From contig VUYV01000041.1 in NCBI GenBank assembly GCA_008711295.1, forward strand, positions 870,729 to 934,728: a DNA stretch of 64,000 bases, given 5' to 3'. The translations under genes and the position numbers were made by a program. This stretch comes from Anarhynchus alexandrinus (lineage: Eukaryota; Chordata; Aves; Charadriiformes; Charadriidae). Shown here one piece after another: positions 28,401 through 40,400 of the stretch (positions are counted from its first letter, which is position 1; every line of letters starts with the position of its first letter). The notes below the pieces were generated by a model. It searched no databases, was not told where the DNA came from, and saw only the letters and a list, made by a program, of their open reading frames with translations.

Positions 28401-31400
28401 CAAAGACTGTGAATTTTTCAGTAGAACTTTCACCACTTTTCCTAAGTCCCAGAAGAATTTTAATCTTTTGCATCCAATCTTCCAGAGACATGCTCATGAA
28501 CAAGATACTAAAATGCATGATGTTTATAAAGGTTATATCATCCCAAAATTGAATAAATATGCATTAAAGACATCTGCAGCTACTGATGTTTGGGCCTTGC
28601 ATTTTTCCCAGTTTTGGATAGATTATGAAGGAACGAAAAGTGGGAAAGGCCGACCAATAAGCTTTGTGGACTCGTTCCCACTTTCACTTTGGATTTGCCA
28701 GCCAGTAAGATTTGCAAAGTCACAAAAAGAGCTTTTATCGCATAATCAGACAGCTTTGAACATTCCAAAAAGTGAATCTAGTGATCTTGCTAATAGACTG
28801 CAACGTAAAAAACTTCTAAAGGAATATTACAGCAGTGAGACAGAGCCCTTGACCAATGGCATTCAGATGTCAGACATTTCAGGAGTGCTTTCAGAAAGCT
28901 CTTCCTCTGATGCAGATGTACATGTTCTTGTCCATGTTCAAAAACACGTAAGCATGCAGATCAATCATTACCAGTATCTTTTTTTGTTGTTTCTTCATGA
29001 ATCTCTTGTATTGCTCCTGGAAAACTTAAGGAATGATGTAGAAGCGGTGACAGGAAAACCTGCAAAGCAAACAGATATCTGCATTGGGATCCTACTGAAA
29101 AGTGCAGAACTAGCTTTACTACTCCATCCAGTGACTCAGGGAAACCCTTGTAAGTCTCCAGTTGTGGAAGACGGAAGTCCCATGGCATCAGAACTCTCCC
29201 CTTTGGGAAATGGGGAAGCTCTTACTTCAGAGAGTAAATTAGTTGGCAATAAGATAGTGCAAGCTGGTATTAATAATTTTGATTATGTAAATGACTGCAA
29301 GCCTCTGAATGCTGAAGTTAATAAAGGAGTTTTAATAGATCCTCTTTTGTTTAAATCAGAGAGTAATACGGATTTTCAGAAAGGAATGTCATTTTCAGAT
29401 GATGCATCAGATAAAGGTTTGGGAGATACGAGTGAAGGAGGAAGCAGTGGACTTTTTAGTAGAAGTGATTCAGAGGAGGTCTGTGGACCTCTAAGTGAGA
29501 AAAGTAGCTTGCATCCTAGGGATTCAGCATCTATTTTAAATAAGAGAGAGGATTCTACTGAATTTTTTATTGATAAAGAGGATGACAAAAACATACTCTC
29601 AAGTAAGTTAAATGAACAGGAAGGAACAACTGAAGGCTGTCCTAACCAAGTCACTGACTTGGAAACAGAAGCTGCCTTAGAACCTGAAGAGCTTGAAATC
29701 AACAAAGAGAAAGTGACTTCAGTTAAAATGTTTGCGTCCCAGTCTTCATCAAGGTATAGAAGATTTAATACTAAATCAATTTTCCTACTGTTTAAAAACA
29801 TTTATCAATCTTGTTGGCCACGTACTTTTAGTAACGGTCAACAAAAGTGAACATCTAATAGATGAAAATTTTAGGAGTATATAAAGATATAAGATATGCA
29901 GTATCCAGCATTCAATGAAAGCTAAAATGAACTGTTAATTGATTTAAACTATTTACTGTCAGTTTGTGTTATGAAATACATATTGAGAAAAATATTGACA
30001 CAAATATCTACAGGAATGCATGTTTTTTATATGCTTATCTCTTTTTCTTGCCAAAGGATTATTGAATAGTCAGATTTTTTTCTTTTATATCTTGCCTGGT
30101 CTAGAGGAATTTTTTTCAAGTAACTTCTATGTAATTCCTTTAATTTGAAGTAATAATTCTCTTATATCTTTGTATTTTAAAAGTGCAAAGCCTAAGGAAC
30201 GCTGCCCATCCAACCTCCCTGCGTTCTCTGTTTCTTACAAGAATATGAAGAGAAGTCCATCACAAGTCTCTCTGGATACCATCTCTATTGATAGCATGAT
30301 GCTAGAAGATCATTTGATAGAAAGTGATGGAAGTGACAGCCAAAGCTTTCTGGAGAAAGGTAAGTAGGTTTAACAAAATATTTTTAAACAACACATGAAA
30401 GCATTGTTTATTGCTAAAATAATACTCAAAAGGATTGTAGTGCAGCAAATCCTGGATACTTTACAACGTTATTTCTGTTAGCTTCTTCAGTCAGTAGTAA
30501 TAAGTATCTTCACAGCACATCATTTAAGGAAAGTGGTAAGGTGTGCTACTTAATTTGTGCTACTTAATTAAACACTACTTAATTTTACTCTCTTGAGGAA
30601 GGTAAAAGCATTGCAGTGCTATGTTGCAACTCCGAATTAAGCAGAACTGTTCCCTGCTTTGCTTAAAAGCCACTGCTTTGGCTGTAAGCGTTTACAGGTT
30701 TGTGCCCTGAATCAGTGTTATACTTGAAGTGGTAAAGGAGCTTTAATTTTAAATGTAGATGAAAAAGAAATGGATTTTCACTGATACTCACCATTTCCAG
30801 GCAGATAGATTTGGTAGTCTCCTTGCAGCTTGTTCCTTACAGAGCAGTTCTAGGTATTGACTGTTTGACAGGAGGTGTTTGTCCAGGTTTTGCTCATCTG
30901 TGCACAAGTGTTTGCTCCTGATCTGAGGGAGGAATTCAGGCACATGGTAATTATGTCTATGTAGTCTGTAGTATTGTGGACTTCTGCAATTGTAATGACT
31001 TAGTAGCTGTCTGGCAAAACTGATTAAATAATTTTTTAATGTCAGGAAATACAATAAGATTTTATTGGTATGTCTTTTCTGATAAATTCCACTTTTAGGA
31101 AGAATGACTTTTTTTTGGTAGGATTTCTTTTCAGTCTAGAGCAATAATGGGAAGAATGCTTTACTTGCAAACCTGTTATGTATTTGGATTGTAGGAGTAT
31201 TCCTGCATGTGCTTATGTGGGAGTATGCCATAAAATACATTTTCCAATTTAAATATGTCATTATATGTCTTTTTACCTTGTTAAACAATATTTAACTGCA
31301 GGTTAAATCTGCACGCTTTCTAGTTGTCAAGGAAACTGCCATGTTCACTCTAACGAAAATATATGTAGCTTATTTATCTATACACAAAACTGCAAACACT

Positions 31401-34400
31401 TGCTCTAAAGACACTGTGCAGTGTTTTAGATACATGACTTGGAATCTTTAACAATTTTTCTTCTGGATCAGTTTTATATTTGATTTGGAAGTCTAAAAAA
31501 AGGCCCTTCACAATTTTTTAAACAGCGCATGTAGAGTGCCATTCTGGTTTTGTCACCATATCCTGCCTTACTTGCATAGCATCTAGAACTTTGAACTCTC
31601 TGTAAAAGGAATGGATTTGGCGGTTCAGTCATAAATATTTGTTTAATAAGCTGTTCAACTCATCTTAAAAAATGAGTCAATGTATGCATACAATGACAGA
31701 CACTGACTTTACTCTTAATGCAGGAGTGAGTGATCCAGGTTATGCTATGCTAACTTTGCATTTTTTCTGATGTGTATACGGAAGGTATTACAGCCACAAA
31801 CTATCAAAGCCCATCAGAAAATGCCCATGAAGGAGGCACAGTGATTGAAAATTGTGATGGGTCATCTCCAGATGCCATGAGCGCTGCTTCAGAGAATGCC
31901 CATGAGACTAGTGAAGAAATGGTAATATTATTGAATTCCATTAGAATACATGCTTCAGTAAATTAAACCTTAAAATAGAGCTAAAATTAATGCTTCTAGA
32001 CGTGATTTTTCAGCTAGTTTGGGGAGCTTTTGTTAGTGCATTATGTGAGCTTATAGATCTAGTGCACTTGTATTAAGTGCAAATGAAGATTATAATCCAA
32101 GTGACACTGAGCATTCTCTGTTCTTGATATCTCCTCTATAGCCACTGTTGATAAATGACAGTAGCCACTTATAAATGTCAGAAAATATTTCTGCTTTAGT
32201 ACATAGCAATATTTTGTAATATCAATATAAATTCTCTTATGCTCTGTTGAATATGGTATTTAAGATGAGCTTTTTAACATCATCAATGATAGATAAAAGA
32301 AAGCACCATAACTCTGACGTTTCTTGTATGGAGATGTTTCCTTAGCACTGGTGGCATTCTGTAGTATTTGCAATTAGGGGCATAACAACTGCCCTACTGG
32401 GTCAGATCAGAGATGCCTCTTGTCTAGGATAATGTCAGGACAATGCCCAGTATTTAGAGAAGATCATAAGAATAGTGCATGTGGAGAGAGATTCCCTCCC
32501 TGAGACACCATGCAGTGTCCAAGTTTTTCCATCTGCCTATCTACTTTGCTGATCCTTGCCCTAATCATTGCTTCTTAAATTATATTCTTGTATCAGTTAA
32601 GGTCATGAACTGGAAACCTAAGAGTATACGTGCCCAAAGACAGACAATGAATTTACTGAAATCTGTTGTGTGCTTGCTGATGTATTTTCCTTTTTAGTAA
32701 TGTTAGTTGTGTAATCCTACCTTTGCTTTAAATATTTGTGGATCTCCTTCATTTAAAACAAAAACCAAACCCAAAACCAAACCCAAGCAGCTCACTTAAA
32801 TTTTAGTTCCTTTTAAAGAAATTTTCAATTATCTGTGCATATAGGTAGTATGGAAAAAACAATTCATTCAGATTGTTATGCAAATGCACGTTAGCATATT
32901 TTTTTCTACTTGTAGAATATAACTAAAAATTCATTGGAAAAATGAGCCCAAAGTAGTAGTGATGATGGACATACATCTTCTGATATCAAAGCTGACTTTT
33001 GAAACTGGCTGCTATTTTTTATGAAAGATACTGCAATCTAATAAATAGAGAAAAAGGGCTGACTACTATGCAAATAGCCAAAGTTTAGTAGCCCATCCTG
33101 GTTCTTTAACCTGGTCTGATTCAGCACCACAAATGCTTGGTTGTGCTTGCGATATGCACGAGGATGAATGCAGGCTTGAAAATTTCAGGTGTCACATAGG
33201 TCACATGCTTCTTTGTCAGAGTGGGGAAAGTCTGCCTCACTTTCATGGCTTTTCTGGCCAATTCTGAATTGGTATTAGTGGGTTATAAATACAAGTGTCT
33301 GTCTTTGGACAGACAATCGAGCAACCTGTTGTCAAGCCAATGGGTACAAAAAGAAAAGAAGAAGAAATGAGAAAACTGTGCTTTTCTGTGAGCAAGGGTT
33401 ATGGATACAAAGATTCTTTTCCTTTTGGGGAGGAAAAGGTTTAGACAGAACTTAAAAAACAGTAACCACTGTAAATTCAGTTTATAATCTTGTATTGTTT
33501 TATCTTGATTTTTTGACAGATGTCTGTTGTGGTTTTCCAAATATTTGGTGTTAATGGTGAAATTGACATCAGAGGTGAAGACACAGAAATATGCCTACAA
33601 GTCAACCAAGTGATACCAAATCAATTGGGAAATATCAGTGTTCGACACTATCTTTGCAACAGAACTGTTGGTAAGAGCTGAATGTTGTGAAACTGGAGTT
33701 GGAAACATTTGTTCTAAGTAAATAAGAACACTGTACTAGTCTAAAAAACCAAAACCAGTTTTATGTTAATACAATAGCATCCTTTTTATGCTGGTTTAGA
33801 ATATCTACTCTGATTTCTTTCCTAATTGCCATACATTAAAAGGGAAGGAAATAAAAATTGAACCATTTCTGATATTGCGGGTAAAAAAATGCATTGCATT
33901 GAATTCTGGTCATTAGTTTGCTTTTTTAAAATCAAATAAGTTGCATTACATTACGTTACAGTTTTATGAAGATGGAACTTCCTTACTGCTCTAACAATAC
34001 TTTGCTTAAAGGTACCTTGGTTTGAAGGGCTGTTTCTTTTCTTCAAGATCTATTTCTGTAGATTAAATGAACACCCACAGTTTCAACAGATTTATAATCT
34101 GTGGTTTAAGAAAACTTAAAAATTGAGTCTGTGTCAGGAAAGATGAGCTGCAAGGACAGCCTTTTCTCTCTCTCTCTCTCTTTTTTTTTTTTTTTTTTTT
34201 AAAGCTTGAGAGGAACACAGGGTGTCATTTCATGCCAGATATTTGCACAACTAGATCAACCAGTGTATTGTCAGAGCTGTTCTTGGGCATGATTACATAC
34301 GCATTCCCTGCCAGAAAACCTAGTTCACATACTGTGAGGTTTTTTTTCTTGGCATGATATATTGGCGTGCCACTTCATGTCACAGTTTGCTTTGCTCCCC

Positions 34401-37400
34401 TCTGCCAGCCTTCCACATGGATTGCTGGATGTCAGCTCTGTTGTGCTGTAGGGTTTTTGGGGCAGATCCCTGATGCACCTGCTTCCTGCTTCTGGTTCAT
34501 CTCCTTTCCCAGGAAACAGCTATAGCAGCTGTTGGCTGCCATCTATTTCCAGCCTTCCAGCAGCATGCATTTTCTTCAGGAAGTTGTGCTTGGTGGTATA
34601 GCTTCTGATGCCTTAGCTAAAGAAACCATTTACTGGTGAGCTGAGCAGTTGTCAGCAGCTGCTGCCTAAGCAGCTGTTGCATGACGTTGCAGTTGTATTC
34701 AGACATCTGAAGGCAAGAGGGAAGTCCAGCAGGGAAGACTCATGGCTGACCTTCAGTTCGTACAGCAGGCAAACTGATTCTGGTCTGTCATATCTTCTGT
34801 AAAAGCAGGAGGGAGTAAAAAGTAAGAACATACCACCTTCCTGCTGTCGTGTGGATCTAAAACTAGAACCTACTTCCTCTGCTTCAGCTGATTGAGAGGC
34901 TTGCGCACTGGCTGATTATTTTATGGACAAAAGGTTATAATGTGATGGGAATCTCCAAATACTTCCACTTCATATCCCTTCCTTTCTCTTTCTGGTGGAT
35001 ATCTAGATGGGTGGGTCAACAACACTTTTTTATATACATTGCTGGTCATTCCATATCTGTAATATACATCTTTTCTTCACCCCACTGTCGGGCTGTGCTT
35101 TCTGTACTGAGCCAGGAATCTTCTGCAGCCACTGCTGCTGCCCATCTCCCACATTTACTCTAATAGAAGAACTAAAAGGAGAAAACAGTTTAAAAAAACA
35201 AAAAAAAACCAGAAAAACCCAACACAAAACAACAAGCATTCCAGAGGATCAAGGCTGGGAAAAAGCTTGAGAATTAGATCAAAAGAGACAAGTTAAACTA
35301 GTTAAGGGTAACAAAATACAACTAAAAGAACCAGTGAGCAAAAGCATAAGAAAATATCCCAATAAAAGCAACCCCCCCAAGACCTTTAATAAAACTTACT
35401 CAGGTTCTGAATTAACAAGTTTAATCAGTAAACTGAGGAACCCTGTAAAGCAATGAATAATCAAGTCATAATTACAGTCTTCAAAGGTGTTCTGGATAAA
35501 AATAACCATTTAAAACCTACTAGACTGTTAATGCAGGAAGGGAAAAGTGTGCCTAATAGCTGGAATAAGTTTGAGGGCAATGAGGCAGCTGTGCACTTCC
35601 CTGCAGGGCTGGCTGCAGGACCATGCCTTTATCAGCTCTTGCCTGGCAGCAATAACAAAAGAAGAGGGGATGGAGTTTGGCTGAGGTACTCTGGAAGGAC
35701 AGTGAGGCCTTGTCATGCTTGGAGGAGAAGGGAACAGCAGTTCATACCAGCTTCCAAATTGTTTAACGCAACTTTTATTCCGTCCTCTGTTGACTGTGCT
35801 CTTTCAGATATCTGCAAGATAACCAAGATTGACTTCATGGCTGAGACTGAATGTGTGGTCTCTTCTTCTTCTGTTTTTCTGTGCTTTGGTGGATTCTTCC
35901 GGCAATGACACAGGCTCTCTTTTCTGGTCTGGAAATAGTTGGGGCACATACTGCTTATTTCTTTCTCTGTATTTGTAGGAAGAATATAGATCCTTGAGGG
36001 GAAACAATTGCAGAGACTCACTGGACAGAGTGGTCATTGTTCTCCCATCTGGAGAGGTGCCCTTCTTCTCAAGGGCTGTTGGTGGCTAATTCTCTTCTGT
36101 CTGGACTAGAGCCACAGTTTTGTTGGTGGGGGAAACGTGAGATCTAGCACTTCGTAAATATTGGAAAGATTGAAGGATGGAGTCATGGCTGTTAGTGTTG
36201 TGGAAACCTCTATTCACAGAGGTATCAAAGGGAGAGGTTCTGGTTTACAGCAGAGGCTGAAGATTCTCATGTTCGTTTACAGTTCTTTCCATTGGCCTTT
36301 GTCCACCCAGACTGACGATAAATTCGTCTACCCTGACCCAGGTGCCAACAGATAATGTGCATATGCCCTGACTTTACTGCTATGCTAGGTCATCCATGAG
36401 AACTGTGCACCATACAGAAAGAGGAACCCATTAATCTACAGATAGGAAAGCAAATTACTTACTCTGGGCTGCTGTAGCTCCAGGCAATGTCTGTTGCATG
36501 CTGTTCTGAAACTTGAAATTACAGTTTTCAGACTTGTACTATGTTCAGGCTGGGGCAGTATTACTTGAATAGAGTTCCTGCCTCTTGCTATACGTCTTTC
36601 TGACTGCACTTGGTCTAGAACAGTTGACTAGCCTGCCTGTTTTCTGGGATGAATAAAGTTAGTTAGTTATCCTTCTTCTCACCCCTCCTCTTACCCCACT
36701 TTTTTTTTCTTTTTAAAGTAGACATATACAAAACAAACACTGATACAGTTCCTCCTGACTGCTCAAAACCTTTTGCTCAGTACTCTCCTGAAGCCATTTT
36801 CCTGGAGATGGCATGTTTAGTTATAGTTGGTATCCATAAGCATTGTATATCTGTTTTCCTTAGTTTGGCTCCCTCTCAGAGGAAACAGAGAGTCCAGGAA
36901 CATAGTAGTTTTTTAACTTTTCTAGGCACCATATCAGCATCCCCACTAGGCATGTGGTCCACTTCTCCAGTTGTTAGGAACCTGGACCAAAGCCAGTTTT
37001 GCCCCAATATCCTTTCTCTTCTTGTAGGTTCTCATTAAGCCCTTTATAAGCCACTGCTGAAGGTTCCAGAGGCATCTTGGAGTGATCTGGTCTGTAGTTT
37101 TGAAAAATAATACATCACATATTGCTTAGGAGGAACTAAGCAGGTAACATTCCCCTACTACTACTTCCCAAAAGCAAACAGGAATTCCTCCTAGGTCCAG
37201 CAGAGAACTTGCTGTGACTGGTAACCAGTCGTCGCTGGGGCTTGACTCTGAGTCTGTCTTTGTCCAGTGACTAGACTAAGTGCATGGGGTGCTTCTGCAA
37301 CTTTGCAACCACAGAAAATCTATATCTATCCATAAAGAAAGCTTGTGGTTTACGATCCTACCTTGAAAAGGCTTTGAGGATCTAGAGATACTGATCTTGG

Positions 37401-40400
37401 GGGCAAGAGTTGAGGAGAATGCAAAAGGGATTGTTGCGAAGACCTGTGGGATACCAACAGGAGGCTGCTGTAACTTCATCATGGACACATTGCCTAATCT
37501 GCATAATTTTTATTCTCTCAAAGCTAACCTTCTAAGTTTTTGAATGAATCTGACCCAGCATAGTGTCAGTGTGACTTAGTGAATTGTCATCTGGTTTCTA
37601 CAGTTTTGATCTGTGTTTCATCTGATTAAGCATATCAAGAACCTGAATCCTTAAATACTAATGCTGTGAACAGTTGTTATAGCATTGCAGTAGCAATTAA
37701 CAATATACTAATTATACTTTTTAAAAATATGTTCACATGATGCAAATGTCTTTTCTTTAACAGGATACCTGAGTGTATCTATAGAGCGTTGATATATCAA
37801 AATGCTTGTGTATCACAAATGTAATATAATCGGCAGTGGTGCCTTGGACTTTTAACCAAATGCCTTGTAAACCAGATTTGTGATTTCAGAAGAAACACTA
37901 ATTCTGTGAAGTATGGGTTTCCTTAATATAAAGGCATCTAGGGTAAGCTTTACTAAAGAGAAGGAAATGTAACTTGCAGCCCACCAGCGTACTGTGTTTT
38001 TCTTTCGCAGTACATTCCAAGTAGGTTATCTCTGAAATGGAGGGGTAAAGCATGCTGCATTTGTTACAGTATGGGTTATTATTTAACATCAGATAATACA
38101 CAGCAAAGAACAGAGGAAACCTGCACTTCATAGCAACATAGGATAATTGAGGTAGAGGAGTGGAGGCAATGTCAAGACGTCTCTAGTCCAATCCGGTTCT
38201 CAAAGCAGGGTCAGCGCTGAGATCAGGCCAGGTTGCTCAGGGCTTTATCCCATCAGGTCTCGGAAAGGACCTCCAAGGGCAGAGACTGCACAACCTCTTT
38301 AGGAAGCCTGCACCACTGCTTAATTTTCCTCATTCCGTACATTCAGTTTGAACATCTCTTGTTGCAATTTGAACTGCTGTGTCTCAACCTTCTGACAAAC
38401 ACCACTGTGAAGAGCCTGGCTCTGTCTTTATAACCTCATTGGAAGGCTGCTAGGAGATTTCCCCTACGCCTTCTCTTCAGCTTTCTGGTAATTGCTCGTA
38501 TATGCAACAGGCAGAAATCAAGAAGGGAAGATAACAATAAACTGCATGTCAGTAATATGGGGAGAGGAGAAAGAATAATGTTAAAGAAACAAAAATAGAA
38601 AAAAGGAACTCATACTTTATCTTTAAATTTAACTTTATTCACGTCTTTTTTCCAATTTCTAAGCTTGTAAATATTGGACTTTTGTGAGGGAACCAGAGTT
38701 TAAACTAAGAAGCTTTTTTGTTTGTTTTAATTCTCTCAAATGTGTTTAACAGTTAGATGCTCTACCAATATAAATTGATGTAATTCACTTTATTTTACTT
38801 GAGTTACTTTGATTTCGGCTATCTTTCAAGTTTCAATGTTTGCTTCTTAATATAATTACTGTGAATTACTGTGAATATGCTTTTTGTCATGTAGATAACT
38901 TCTGTAGGTCAGCCATCACAGTGACCAAATGACTTGAGAATCCCATGGAGTAATTATTTCTGGTGGTGAACCCTCTTTTTTATGTACAACAAATTGATAC
39001 TGGCCATCTCCCCACCCACCATATCTGGCTACCTTAAATTTTTTTAAAATTATTTTTATATTTTATTTTTAATTTAAAAATTAATTCTTTTTTTTTTATT
39101 TATTTTAGAGCTGTTTATTTGACTGTTGCAGTTGGCCTTACTGGTTAAAGATACTGCAACTAACAAGAAACTGCTAGAGGTTTTTTAAGGTTCAAATCTA
39201 CTGCCACCTAAATAACGGAAGCACCATGTGATCATGTTCTCCATCTTACTGCATTGCTGTTTATGTTCCTTTGTGTTAGCAAGCAAGTTCCTGAGTCAGG
39301 AAATTCTGCCTTTCCAAGAGAATACCTGCTTTCCTGAGAGGGTGAACTGACTTAAATGTTTTTCTGAATTAAAATTGAAAGAGTTAGCAGCAAAGTATGC
39401 AAAATAACTGTTTTTCCGTTGTCAAGATATTCAAGAAACACAAATTTCATGTGCACGGTGGTAGTTCTATATTGTCCTTTTCTGTCATGGTGAGGTACTA
39501 GCCCTTGTATGTACTGTTTACTTCTCTTTAGTACTTTGAAGTGATATATTTAGAAATTTGCTCTGAAGTTCTGTATTTGCAATGCTGTAATTCGTGGCTA
39601 ATACTCTAAAGTACTTTTGGAAAATCAGTTGGACAATAGAGGTAGAAGTAAGTGCATCATAATTGTGGTTTTGTACATTGCAAACTTTTAATGCAAATTT
39701 GTTTTCCTTTTGCAACAGGTTCTGACTGTAAATCTGTGGCTGGCCCAGTTAATTCATCACCTGAGATTAGTTTGAGATGGGAAAGCGGGCCTAGTGCTGT
39801 CATACATTCTCTGCTGGCTGTGAAAAACGGTTTTCTTCAGTGTCATGTGGAGAACTTCAGTGCTGAATTCCTAACGTCTTCCCTCACAAACATTCAGCAT
39901 TTTCTGGAAGATGAAACTGTCGCAGAAGTGATGCCTATGAAGATAAAAGTTTCTAATGCAAGGATTAATTTAAAAGTATGTTAACATTGAGCTATTTGGC
40001 TTCTCTAAAGAAACTGTGTTCTTGTTCCTTTGATGGTAAACTACTAATCTGGATACAGTTAACTTCAAAGAAACTGCTGTCGTACTCTGGAAGGTCTTTA
40101 GATAACACTAAAACAATTTAAAAATCCATAGATTTGGTTAGTTCTGTGGTATGCCTAGAGGGGAATTCTCTGCATGACCAAGCTATTTGTATGAATTAAT
40201 ATTTTATACTTTTTTCCTCCTCTCCCAGTCTCTTTTTTTAGAATGACAGTGTCTGGGAGTTTTATAGGTAAGGTGTACCAAGTTCCTAGAGGCAATGTTC
40301 CTAGGCCAATGTGGGTCTTTCTGGTTGGGCTTTTTTGCTTAGCATATTAATGGTTTTCTAATTACAGAACAGATTTTAGAGGTTAATACTCTCTCCTACT

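Larger units (their letters stand above)
29754..33519. other. Introns 14-16 of BLTP3B
   Basis: Introns 29754-30183, 30360-31784 and 31922-33519. AT-rich, with one ancient repeat near 32380-32560 and an A/C tract at 32755-32788. Nothing else recognised. Confidence 0.6.
33671..38134. other. Intron 17 of BLTP3B, left part with a less AT-rich block
   Basis: The first 500 bases are ordinary AT-rich intron. A TC/T microsatellite at 34162-34200 is followed by about 3.3 kb (34200-37500) richer in C and G than the rest of the intron, with several 60-150 codon frames on both strands (the longest 35453-35908, plus). No protein family, LTR or terminal repeat could be recognised in it. Confidence 0.5.

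Noticed and set aside
29376..29801. 141-codon minus-strand frame opposite exon 14
   Set aside because: It is the shadow of the Ser/Glu-rich coding strand and has no independent support.
35453..35908. 151-codon plus-strand frame in intron 17
   Set aside because: No recognised family, no splice or promoter context. Treated only as part of an unexplained block.
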